Part shown: piece by piece, positions 22,340 to 32,345 of the stretch
Layout of the letters: the number at the start of each line of letters is the position of its first letter
Numbering within the stretch: the stretch's first letter is position 1
Source of the DNA: Lactuca virosa
Taxonomy: Eukaryota; Streptophyta; Magnoliopsida; Asterales; Asteraceae
Length of the DNA stretch: 64,000 nucleotides
NCBI GenBank assembly: GCA_928212115.1
Contig: CAKMRJ010000001.1
Location: 176,869,456-176,933,455, forward strand
Reading direction: 5' to 3'
Position numbers and translations under genes: made by a program
The notes under the pieces: model-generated
What the model was told of the DNA's origin: nothing
Databases searched by the model: none
The model's input: the letters and a program-made list of their open reading frames with translations, nothing else

Positions 22340-23755
22340 AACTCATCACATGCTAGTTCTTGGGTCCTTGATACAGGAAGATGAACTTGATCATGGGGAA
22401 TAAGAAAGCGTCGCCTGTCACCAAGATTGGAGCTTATTCGTTATTGCTTAGTAATGGGTTAGGGTTAGATTTGAACGATTGTTGCTACTCGTCAGAAATG
22501 GCAAGAAACATTATTTATTTTCATGGTTTGTATAAACAAGGTTTTAGATTTTCATTTAATAATGAAATTGGTTCTATTAATGCTTTTTATAATGGTAAAT
22601 TTTATTTTAAAGAATTGCCTTGTAATGGTATATATGAAACTGTGATGGTTGTAGAAAACTTAGGAAATAATGTATTGCATATTGATTCGTCCAATGGTTT
22701 GGAAAAGCCATGCTTGTGGCATTGTCGTCTTGGACATGTCAACAATAAGCATATAGCCCAACTCCCAAAGGATGTAGTGTTGGAGTCTTTTGACTTAAAG
22801 TCGGATGACACGTGCGAATCTCGTTTTCTTGAAAAATATGACCAAGTCACCTTTCACTGGTACCTGTGAAAGATGTGAGGGTTTATTGGATCTCATACAC
22901 ACCGATGTGTGTGGACCCTTCAGATCCACCATAAGGGTTGCTAACCACTTCTATGTAACCTTTACCGACGATTATAGAAGATATGGATATATCTACATAA
23001 TCAAGCACAAGTCGGAAACATTTGAAAAGTTCAAACTGTTTAAGCAAGAAGTGGAGAATCAATTGGGCAAGAAGATAAAGATGCTCCGATCCGATCGAGG
23101 TGGTTAGTATATTAGTATTGAGTTCCACGATTATCTTAAAAAATGTGGAATTGTTTCTCAATTGACACTACGTAGGACACCGCAGCTTAATGGTGTGGCT
23201 GAGAGGAGCAATCGAACCTTGTTGGGCATGGTTCATTCCATGATGAGTCGAGCTTCGTTACCTATCTCATTCTAGGGGTATGCGTTAGAGACTGCCACCT
23301 ATATCCTTAATATAGTCCAAACTAAGAAGGTTGCCAAAACACCTCACAGAATGTGGATAGGGAAGCTTCCCTTGTTAGCACATATCAAGGTTTGGGGTTG
23401 CGAGGCTTTCATAAGACGAGAGACTCACGACAAGCTCAAACCTCGTAGTGAGCGTTGTATTTTCATCGGCTACCCACACAAATCCTTTGGATATTTGTTC
23501 TATAGACCTAGTGAGAACATGGTCTTTGTAGGGCGAAGGGGTGTCTTTCGTGAAAGAGAACTCATATGCCAAGAGGATAGTGGGAGGCAAATTGACCTTG
23601 ATGAGCTTCAAGAGTTAAGCGATGAAGGAACCTCTAACACTAGCGCTCAACCTGAGGATGAGACTCCTGTTGAACCAGTTGACGTGTCCTTACCTCTGCG
23701 GCGTTCCAGTAGAGTTAGTGTTCCACCTGTGTTATATGTTTTCATATAAAAAGTG
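22340..23755 (+). pseudogene. COP-2 protease and integrase
   Basis: Protease motif SWVLDTG at about 22359-22379, frameshifted just after. The pre-integrase domain follows in 22381-22869 with CLWHCRLGHVNNKHIA (His/Cys zinc-binding). The integrase catalytic core uses Asp in LIHTDVCGPF (22889-22918), Asp in MLRSDRGG (23079-23103) and Glu in NGVAERSNRTL (23188-23222). A TAG follows the RSDRGG motif (23104) and another lies near 23273. The C-terminal part (KVWGCEAFIRR to RRSSRVSVPP) is open in 23351-23749. Confidence 0.88.
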
Positions 23756-24830
23756 AAGGTGATACTTTTATCAGTGATAGCACACTGATAAATTTGGATA
23801 AACCTAACAACTACAAGGAAGCCATGGCGGGCCAAGAGTCTGCAAAGTGGAAAAAGGCAATGGACAGCGAGATTCAGTCCGTGTATGAAAATCATGTTTT
23901 GGAACTTGGTTGACAATGTACCAGGTCGTAAGATGGCCGGTTGAAAGTGGGTCTTCAAGAAGATGACCGACATGGATGGGAAAGTACACACATATAAGAT
24001 GCAATTGGTTGCAAAGGGCTTTACTCAAAGACCTGGAGTTGACTATGACGATACCTTCTCACCAGTAGCAAAGAACAAATCTATAAGGCTTATGCTAGCC
24101 ATAGCTGCGTTTCATGATTATGAAATATGGCAGATGGATGTCAAAACTGCTTTCCTTAATGGGAAGTTCGCTGAGGATGTTTATATGTGTCAGCCAAAGG
24201 GTTTTGTAGATGCAAAGTTCCCAAATAGAGTGTGTAAGCTTAAAAAATCCATTTATGGATTAAAGCAAGTGTCTCGCGGATGGAATCTTTGTTTCGATGA
24301 GAAAGTCAAAGAGCTTGGTTTTTCGAGAAGCGAGGATGAGTCATGCGTATATGTCAAGGCTAGTGGGAGTATAGTTAGCTTTTTGGTGTTGTATGTGGAT
24401 GACATATTACTCATAGGAAACGACGTTACAACCTTGCAGGAAGTTAAGTCCTGGCTTGGAAAGTGTTTCACTATGAAGGACCTCGGAGAAGCTGCTTAAG
24501 TTCTAGGGATAAGGATATTGATAAATAAGAGTAAAAGACTAATAGGACTTAGTCAAAGTACCTACTTGGACAAGGTGTTGAAACGTTTCAACATGGAGAA
24601 TTCCAATAAAGGAGAATTGCCTATCCAAAGCAATACCAAACTGAGTAAGACTCAGAGTCCGAGTACCGATGCCAAAATAGCATAAATGAGTCCAGTACCA
24701 TATGCTTCTGCCGTTGGCTCGATCATGTATGCTATGAAATGTACTCGCCCTGATATGGATTTTGCTTTGAGCATGCTTAGTCGATATCAAGGGAATCCTG
24801 GTAGAACTCACTAGATAGCAGTAAAGAAGA
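23756..24830 (+). pseudogene. COP-2 reverse transcriptase
   Basis: Copia RT. The N-terminal block (NYKEAMAGQESAKWKKAMDS) is followed by a frameshift near 23890. The main open stretch 23963-24499 has LVAKGFTQRPGVDYDDTFSP, MDVKTAFLNGKFAEDVYM, and the catalytic LYVDDILLIGND motif (about 24388-24423). A TAA at 24497 interrupts before LGIRILINKSKRLIGLSQ. A TAG occurs near 24683 and another near 24813 before RNase H. Confidence 0.9.
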
Positions 24831-24841
24831 TTCTTAAATAC

Positions 24842-25336
24842 TTGTGGAGGACTAAGGATTGGGTCCTTACCCTCTGTGGGAGTGATGACTTGAGAGTGAC
24901 AGGGTATAGTGACGCTAGCTTTCAGACTGAAAGAGATAATTTGCGCTCTCAGTCGGGCTGGGTATTTACCCTAAATGGAGGAACAGTAACATGGAAAAGT
25001 TCCAAACAGGAGACTGTAGCTGATTCAACATGCGAATCAGAGTACATAGCAGAAAGCGAAGCGTTGAAGGGGGCAATATGGCTAAAGAACTTCATCGGAG
25101 ACCTTGGAGTTGTACCAGCTGTAAAGGAGCCTATGGAGATTTTTTGTGACAACGAGGGTGCGGTCGCCTTAACTAAGGAAACAAGGGATCATGGCAGATC
25201 CAGGCACATTGACAGAAAATATCACTTCATAAGACATCGAGTAGAAGAGGGACTCCTCGTAGTGAAGAGGGTATCGTCAGAGGATAACCCAATAGATCCC
25301 CTTACGAAAGGACTACGTAGGGTTAAGTATTTGTAG
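24842..25336 (+). pseudogene. COP-2 RNase H
   Basis: Open for 164 residues, without internal stops. Catalytic-type motifs are GYSDASFQTERDN, SSKQETVADSTCESEYIA and EIFCDNEGAVAL, then SRHIDRKYHFIRHRV. It ends LTKGLRRVKYL and a TAG at 25334-25336. Formally part of the Gag-Pol polyprotein; the upstream stops mean it is not translated as part of it here. Confidence 0.9.
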
Positions 25337-26250
25337 CATGCTAAGAGCATTGGCCTAAGGGACAATATATGTTTTAGTGATTAGATAGGCAGTTAGAAAC
25401 TTGTAATAAATAAATGTAATTGACATTTGATGATTATATAAAAAGGGTTTTATTTACAAGTAAAGTTTACGTTCTTCTGTCAATTGTTTAGTTTATGTTT
25501 CACTTTTTGCATGTTTTGACTTCTAGAATAATATGATTATTCGAACTATCCGCAGTCAATCATAGTTTGGAAGTAGGTTATGAAGTTAGACTGTCATGAA
25601 TTGGCTATTGTCTAAAGTGTTTAGACATAGCAAGAGTCTGCTACAACGTTCATGAGTGCTCCTGAAATAAGATTTGAGTATTGGATTAAACCCAAGCTCA
25701 CATGAATCACTTCATGGAATTTATCACGAGCGATTGTGAGACGATAATATTGTATAGTCTTCAAACCAAGATATATGAGTTGTGGATTACGAGTTGGTTG
25801 TGCATTGATAGTACGAAAACGCATCAGTAACTTGATGTTATAAAACGTGTTGTTGTGTATAATTTAACAAGTAATTAGTACAATCATATAAATCGAAGTT
25901 TATATGTTCCTTTTTTCCTAAGAGGATTAAATGGATATCATGGGCCCCTCGATGATTTTGTTATGACTTATGTGTCGGGCCCGGTCAGGACTCAATTGAT
26001 GTGTTCAATTAAGTTCTATGTCAAACAAATCAGAAATCAGGAAACAAACTGTTGGACAATGAGTATGACTTTATTCCATGTCTTTGTCCACACGATATCT
26101 TGAAGAACAGAGGATTATATGATCCCTTATCTAAAGGACGAGTCATTGACTAGATCAGAGTTGGAAAGGCCTTTTAAGAGCTATGAATGCTGATCGGATT
26201 TTGAAGTTGCATTGGCAGTTATAGTTATTACACTTAACCAAGTGGGAGAC
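25337..26250 (+). other. COP-2 3' non-coding block and PPT
   Basis: About 0.9 kb between the RNase H stop and the 3' LTR. Parts are conserved in COP-1, COP-3 and COP-4: 'aaaacgcatcagtaacttga' near 25816-25835, 'gggcccctcgatgatttt' at 25942-25959, and the polypurine tract 'aagtgggaga' at 26240-26249 directly before the LTR. No coding sequence is supported. Confidence 0.72.
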
Positions 26251-27035
26251 TGTTGGATTAGGTGTCTAAGCCCATAACAATAATTGGTATGCACTTGACC
26301 TGATAGTAGCATGGTCCTTTTGGGTTGCCTTCACCGGAGCAATTTGATAGGATGGATATTTGAGAAAGAGGTTATTTGTGATTTATTAATATATTATAAA
26401 AATAATATATTAATTGAGAAATCATATTATTTAATTGCTATTGATCAGGAATTAATTTAGTGATCAAAAGAGACTGATTAAATTAACGGGGACTGATTAG
26501 GTAAATCAATAATACATATAGTTTGGGCTAATGATCCATGTTGATTAGGGATGGACTAAATCTATGTGAGAGTCCATGAAGATTTAGTCCAAAGGGCCTA
26601 TCAAATGAGTTATTGGATTTCTTAAAGGCCTAAGTAAATGAATTAGGGTTTACAAGTTAAAACCCTATGAATTGCACACTATAAATGTAACCCCTAGCAC
26701 TCCCAAAATCGGCCAAGACTTCCAAGAAGAAACCCTAACCGATTTTCGGTGCCTCCTAGCCTCTCTCTCATAATCCTCTATTTTTCTTGGTGTTTGTGGC
26801 TTATTTGAGGTATCACATTTGAGGTACTAAGATCTTGAAACGCCAAGTTCTATAAGTTACAACAAAGAGGTATTCATCTAACTTGTTTTTATGTTGTAAA
26901 TCTCAAAATTGTATGCTAGTTAGGGTTCATGCTTTGGATAAAAGAAAACTGCATGTATAAATTGAGAAAACTTAGATCCAAAGCATTAGGGTTGTATGTG
27001 CACCATAGGATTGTTAGAGTGCTCAAAACCCATCA
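26251..27035 (+). repeat. COP-2 3' LTR (785 bp)
   Basis: Begins TGTTGGATTAGG and ends CCATCA, followed by target duplication TGTTC. A TATA-like 'tataaat' at 26680-26686 probably serves as the promoter. The end 'gttgtatgtgcaccatagga' is shared with COP-4. Confidence 0.92.
26680..26686 (+). promoter_or_regulatory. TATA-like element in COP-2 LTR
   Basis: 'cactataaatgtaacc' in the LTR, followed by a leader of about 350 bases to the LTR end. COP-4 has 'tataaata' at 48146-48153 at the equivalent position. Confidence 0.5.
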
Positions 27036-27040
27036 TGTTC

Positions 27041-28395
27041 TCCGTTGTTGTCCAATGAGTTGTGCCAATATTTCCTTGATATCGGCTAACCATGCTCAAA
27101 GCATAAACCACATCAGTACGACTACAAGTCATAGAATACATGATCGATCCTATTGTCGGAGCATATGGGACTCTACTTATTGCATCTATTTCTTTATCAC
27201 TACTAGAACATTAAGCCTTACTCATCTTAATAGTATGATGCATGGACAAATCCACTTTCTTGGAATTTTCCATATTGAACTGTTTTAATATTTTATCCAA
27301 GTAATTACTTTGGCTAAGCGCGAATAGACGTCTCTATCTAACCATGTAAATCCTTATTCCAAGAATGTACATTGCCTCGCAAAGATCCTTCATAGCGAAA
27401 CATTTTCCAAGCCAAGACTTCACTTCTTGCAAAGTTGGAACATTGTTTCCTATAAGAAGTATGTCATCAACATACAAAAACTAGAAAGCTCACTACACTC
27501 CCACTAGATGCTTGTTTAAGTCTATAGATTGACTTCTCAAGCTTGCACGCCTTATTAGGGTAGTTGGTATGTACAAAACCTCTTATTTGATACATGTAAA
27601 CATCCTCAGTCAACTTCCCATGAAGGAAATCAATTTTAACATCCATTTTCCATACTTGATAATCATCAAAGACAACTATGGCAAGCATTACCCTGATTCA
27701 CTTAATCATGGAAACTGGAGAAAAGGTATCATCATATTTAACCCCTTGGGTTAGAGTAAAGCCATTTGTAACTAGTCTAGCCTTGAAAGTCTGTACATTA
27801 CCATCCATGTCACTATTCTTCTTGAAGATCCATTTACATCCCACTGTCTACTGACCGGGTGTATGATCAACCAAGTTCCATACTTGGTTATCGTACATGG
27901 ATTGGATCTCGCTATCCATTGTATCTTTCCATTTAGCAGCATTAGGGCCTACCATTGCTTCTTTGTAGCTATCTGGATAATCAAAATTTTCTAGTGTATC
28001 ATCACTACTAAATGCGTCACCTTCCGTAGTTATATAGAAACTGTAAAACAAGGGTGGTATGCTAACTCCACTGGATCGAAGAGGAGGTTATAAATTGCTA
28101 ATGGACTCAAAAAGTATTTCATCCTCAAGTTTTGTGCTAGTGTCATCTAAAATTTCCTCAGTGGATGACTCTTGAATTTCTTCAAGATCAATCGTACTCC
28201 CACTGTCCTCTTTGGAGATGAAATCTATCTTATAAAAGACTCCTCTTCCAGCTACAAAGACCATGTTATCAGCGGTCCTATAAAACAAGTATCCAAACAA
28301 CTTCTATGGCTAACCAATGAAATACACCTCTTGGCTCTGGGCTCCAGTTTGTCTTGGGTCTTGCGCCTAACAAGAGCCTCACAACCCCATATTTT
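27041..28395 (-). pseudogene. COP-1 RT and integrase C-terminus
   Basis: Reverse-strand pieces, in order: integrase C-terminal region (FGYLFYRTADNMVFVAGRGVF, 28088-28300), acidic linker, RT N-terminus (SYKEAMVGPNAAKWKDTMDSEIQSMYDNQVWNLV, 27848-28051), RT core (VWKMDVKIDFLHGKLTEDVYM, CKLEKSIYRLKQASSG, 27467-27688), and the RT end (SIMYSMTCSRTDVVYALSMVSRYQGN, 27060-27190). The YVDD region near 27465 is deleted or shortened: the sequence jumps from LKQASSG to SVVSFL. Frameshifts separate the blocks. It continues into the RNase H at 15328. Confidence 0.85.
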
Positions 28396-30038
28396 AGTGG
28401 TTTTTTACCCTATTTAAGCTCCTTAACTTCCCCAAACCCATTCCATTCTCAGCCTCCACCTCTCTAACACCCTCCCTTAAAAAGCTTAACCCTAGTTTGA
28501 GAATTTGGAGCAAAAGAAGGTGTTATTGAGTGATTTGAAGTGTTCTTGGTGCATCTTGGAGAAGAAGGAGCTCTTTGGAGAAGTGTTGGTTGCATTGGAG
28601 CTTGTAGATCCAGACTTTGTTCACCTTGATCTTTCTTCTAGAGGTATAAATATTATATCTTGATGATGCACTTGCTAGATCTAGCTAGTTTTGGGTGTTA
28701 TGAGCTTTTGGTTGCTTTAGTGCATAAAGTTCAGATCTTTAAAGGTTGTGAACTTCTTATGGATAAAGTTGGAAACTTTATCCATCTAAACATCGTACTG
28801 ACTCAGATCTAAAGGTTGGAGACATGGAATTAATGGATTAAGTTGAAAAAGATGCATTATTGGCCCCTTTGAGACTTAAAGACTAGATCTTGGTAGTTTG
28901 GACCATTCTAATGGATAAAGTTGGAAACTTTGTCCATTATCGAGTTATTAGGAACCATAAAAATGTAATCTTGGACCTTCTTTTCCTTCCATGCATGAAC
29001 TAGGATGTCTTAAAGAGTTAAGAATCTAGGATATTTGGTATTGAGCTGTTAATAGCCATGCAAGATCATAAATTTGGAAACTTAATGATTGAGAACATCA
29101 TTTGAGGGCTAGATTTGGAGTTGTGGAAGAAATAACTTATGTATTAAGCTTTTAAAGGGAAGAAAGGGTGGCGGTCGCGTACGCTGGGCGTATCAAATGG
29201 TATGGTGTGCATATGTGGTCAGCCCGTCGACTCTGGTCAAACATGTAGTACCCCTCGCATACCTGTTCAGTACGCCTAACGTACTCACTGAGTTGACCCA
29301 ATTGACTTTGAATGGGATATTGACCAAGTTTGACCTATATGTGTTTTGGGTATATTGATTATAAGTTAATTTTGGTCATGTTCCAATGAATATGTGACCG
29401 ATAGAACTGATATTTGGAGCAATGTCATGTTCAACGATCTTTCCGATTGAGAGGTGAGTCTTCTTAGTGTATCCATGGGTCGAAGGCACCAACGCCGTCC
29501 CATTGTTGTGTTATTTAAGATGATAGTTGTTATGCAGTTTATATGTGTTTGTATGATGGGTTGAAGTAAATCCTAGGGTGGGGCCTATTATCGTATGTTC
29601 GGGTTTAAATAAACCCCAAGGCGGGGCCCGTTATCATATGTTCGGGTTGAAAGATACCCCAAGGCGGGGCCCATATATGTTGCTCGAATTGAAATGCACC
29701 CCAAGGTGAGGGCCCAAGGCGGGGCCCATTTGTGTATATCGGGTAGGATTATACCACAGGGTTAAGCCCAATTGTATGTTTTGATATGCAGTATTTTGGG
29801 AACTCACTAAGCTTTCTGCTTACGGTTTTATGTTTATGGTTTTAGGTACTTGTAGTATGAAAAGGAAAGGCCTGGCGTGACTGCACTACATCCAACAGGG
29901 TTTTATACATTGGCATTTTTCTATATTTACCTTGATGTTTAAATAATATATTCATTTTGATAGGTTTTTGAATAACTCGTTTGTATGGTTTATTGTTTTA
30001 AAAATGAAAATTTTTCGATGAATTTTTGGGACGTTACA
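28396..30038 (+). repeat. GYP-2 5' LTR, truncated at its start
   Basis: From 28396 it matches the 3' LTR copy from about 42366 onwards ('ctatttaagctc', 'cagcctccacctctctaaca'). It ends GACGTTACA directly before the PBS. Contains a TATA-like 'ctatttaag' near 28410, the palindrome 'gtacgctgggcgta' near 29179, and a GC-rich tandem array at 29565-29770. Confidence 0.88.
29565..29770 (+). repeat. GC-rich tandem array in GYP-2 LTR
   Basis: Four to five imperfect copies with core CCCCAAGGCGGGGCCC plus 'atatgttcgggtt', period about 55-60 bp, some shortened. It lies just before 'ggaactcactaagctttctg' (29800), the same relative place as the arrays in GYP-1 and GYP-3, with a different unit. Confidence 0.75.
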
Positions 30039-30041
30039 ATT

Positions 30042-30054
30042 TGGTATCAGAGCC
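30042..30054 (+). other. GYP-2 primer-binding site
   Basis: TGGTATCAGAGCC, complementary to the 3' end of initiator tRNA-Met, three bases after the LTR end. Confidence 0.92.
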
Positions 30055-31162
30055 ATGGTTTGAGGGATTCGGACACACTCTCGGGTGTGATTGAAATCAA
30101 ACCGGGGAGTTGGTAATCTTTTAAAAGAAAAATAATTTCTAAAAAAACTTTTATAAAGAAAAAGGGGGTGTGGTGCGTGCAATCAGACGAGCTGAAGTAA
30201 GCGATTCCCAAAATACCTATATGTGTTGATATGTTATATGATATGAATGTTGCATGCTAGGATAAGGCTAGGGTTACATTAAGGAGTTGCATGATAGATT
30301 GGCCTGATATGTGATGCCATGTAGCCTAGGAAGCATTGGTTTCTATGTTAGATTGGGAATATGTATTGGTAGCAGTAATTGCTAAGTGTATGCTTTAAAA
30401 AATGTATACGGTTAGGATGATATAGCCCTAGAATGATTGATTTGGCCTTATTACCTATTCCTTGTCTGGTTGTGGTCATAGGGTAGAGTCTTTTATTCGA
30501 CAGTCTATTTGATCATGTATTGTGTATAGTTTGCATGCATAAGGCAACCGCATGTGAGAGTCGAAGTTCCTAGCATGGGTTGTAGTAAGTGACTTGGGAT
30601 TTCCTGTGTTTGTTCTGTAGCTAGGAGTGTTACCGCATGAATGCTGCTTGCGTTGTGCTTTGTGGAACTCTTAGTGATGTGAGTTAACTATTAAGTGAAT
30701 ACGTTAAGCCACATGTTGCAAAGGTTAATTTATCTCAGAGTGCGGATTTGACTCTATTGTGCAGCTCTCATTTGAGTCTAACCGTTGTAGGGTTGAGACT
30801 TTTACTCGAAGGATTATCTAATATTTATGTCATATTATTATATTCATGATGTAGTTACCTGACATTAGTGGGAGTTCTTTAACAGCTGATGGGACGGTGA
30901 GGTCGGGACCTAGGAGAGACTAGGAAGTGGGTTTGCTTGCGTTGTTTAGTTGGTACTTACAGTACCGATTGAGAAGGTGACTTTGAGGATTCCACATGAC
31001 TCTTGAGGAAAGGATGGATAAGTGTGGAAGGTAGTATTGGGCCTATACTACTGAAAGCACAGGATCCACACTCGAATCGAAGGGAGTCACAAAAAATCTA
31101 GGAAGCCTATGTGATGAGGATTCTTTGAGTATGTTCTGATTATTGTATGGTTGCTTTTGAGT
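30055..31162 (+). other. GYP-2 leader
   Basis: No ORF is supported. It aligns loosely with the GYP-3 leader (44602-45520), sharing 'tttgagggattcg' after the PBS, 'gcagctc...gagtctaaccgttgtag' (30761-30793), and 'ggaaggtagtat...actgaaagc' (31026-31059). Confidence 0.6.
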
Positions 31163-32345
31163 ATGGTGGTGAGCACTCGTGGTGAAGGATCTTGTTCAGA
31201 CTCAGGTGCTGGTACTGAGCCGATTGATGAGAAGATGTGGGAGTTCATCTTGTCGGAGATCACCCATGGTATTTTACAGCAGACTCCTGTGATCTTTGGT
31301 ACGATCAAGGAGGGGATCCTGAAGATTATGTAGGAGCGTCTGGATGCATACCGTTTTGGGATTATGGAGTTACTGGATGAGCGACTCGGGGATTTTTGGG
31401 CCAAGATCACAGCAAGAAAATTAGGAGCGTGAGCTTCCTCATTTTGGGAGTTTAAGGTTTGTGGAGCTCCAGAGTTATTTGGGGATAAGGAATCCATTGC
31501 TAGCCACCGATGGATCGCAAATATGGATAATGCTAAAAGGACGAGCTTTTGCTCTGATGGGCTGAAGGTGGGTTTTTCATCTTGTATTTTGAGGGACCGA
31601 GCCCGTTATTGGTGGGAGGAGGTCAGTAGGGCATTGGGATCTGCGACCATAGTGGCCATGTCTTAGGAAGAGTTTGTCACGAGATTCTAGGAAGAGTTTG
31701 CACCAGCAATTGAGGTGCAGAAGCCGGCAAGGGGGTTTCAGGGCCTTCGCCAGACTATTGAGACTGTGGCAGAGATCATTGCCAAGTTTCGGGAGAGGGC
31801 TTTGTTGGCTCCGCACTATGCAACGAAAAAGGAGATGGAGAAGGTGAGGTATCATGATATGTTGAGGGATGACATTACGGAGTTTGTGAGCTTGTCAGGG
31901 TGTAAGAACCTGAATGATATGATTACTAGAGCCCAGAAGCAGGAGATTGATTTGTAGCACCTCGGGGAGAGGAACCCAGATCAGGTGCAGACAGTTGGAG
32001 GTCCTACGAAGAGACCCAATACTTTTGTTCACCCAGTGAGAGACCAGTTGGGCTGAGGTCAGTGCAGCACGTGCGTGAATCAGCACGATGGAGTTTGTTG
32101 ATCTAGGGGTTCAGATTGCTACAAGTGTGGCAGGATTGGTCTTGTCAGCAGAGATTGTCCCCAGGGGACGAGTCCGTTATGAGTTGAAGAAGGGAGCAGT
32201 GAGGGCACTTGCTCCAGCCACTATGAGGATTAATGATGGTCGCGAGGTCAGGGTTGATGTTCATATAGTGAGGAGCCGAGCATTGCAGTCACAAGCTGAG
32301 GAGATCCAAGTTCCACCAGCTTACGTCTCAAACATTTTATTTTGA
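31163..32345 (+). pseudogene. gag: GYP-2 gag remnant
   Basis: The ATG at 31163 (MVVSTRGEG) aligns with GYP-3 gag. Capsid motifs include EITHGILQQTPVIFGTIKEGIL, then KVCGAPELFGDKES, then RDRARYWWEEVSRALG and KFRERALLAPHYA. In-frame stops occur at 31331, 31430, 31664, 31688 and 31957. The zinc knuckle reads CYKCGRIGLVSRDCP (about 32120-32165), with the zinc-binding His changed to Leu. The tail TMRINDGREVRVD and SRALQSQAEE corresponds to the gag C-terminus of GYP-3, but neither the intron-like insert nor protease follows. Confidence 0.83.

Larger units (their letters stand above)
15334..27035 (+). mobile_element. COP-2: Ty1/copia element inserted in COP-1
   Basis: The left end TGTTGGATTAGG (15334) and right end CCATCA (27035) are flanked by a perfect 5-bp duplication TGTTC. 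Domain order is gag, protease, integrase, RT, RNase H, the copia order. The 5' LTR is cut by COP-5 and lacks its 3' part, the PBS and much of the leader. The 3' LTR (26251-27035) is complete. Multiple stops and frameshifts make it non-autonomous now, but it is the best-preserved copia coding region in the window. Confidence 0.93.
13234..28395 (-). mobile_element. COP-1: Ty1/copia remnant, reverse strand, split by COP-2
   Basis: The 3' LTR (13234-14003), PPT, 3' non-coding block and RNase H (to 15328) are followed, after COP-2, by RT and the integrase C-terminus (27036-28395), all on the reverse strand. The COP-2 insertion duplicated TGTTC (15329-15333 and 27036-27040), which proves that the two halves were continuous. 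The integrase core, protease, gag and 5' LTR are absent: the right end jumps at about 28390-28396 into the GYP-2 LTR. Confidence 0.88.
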
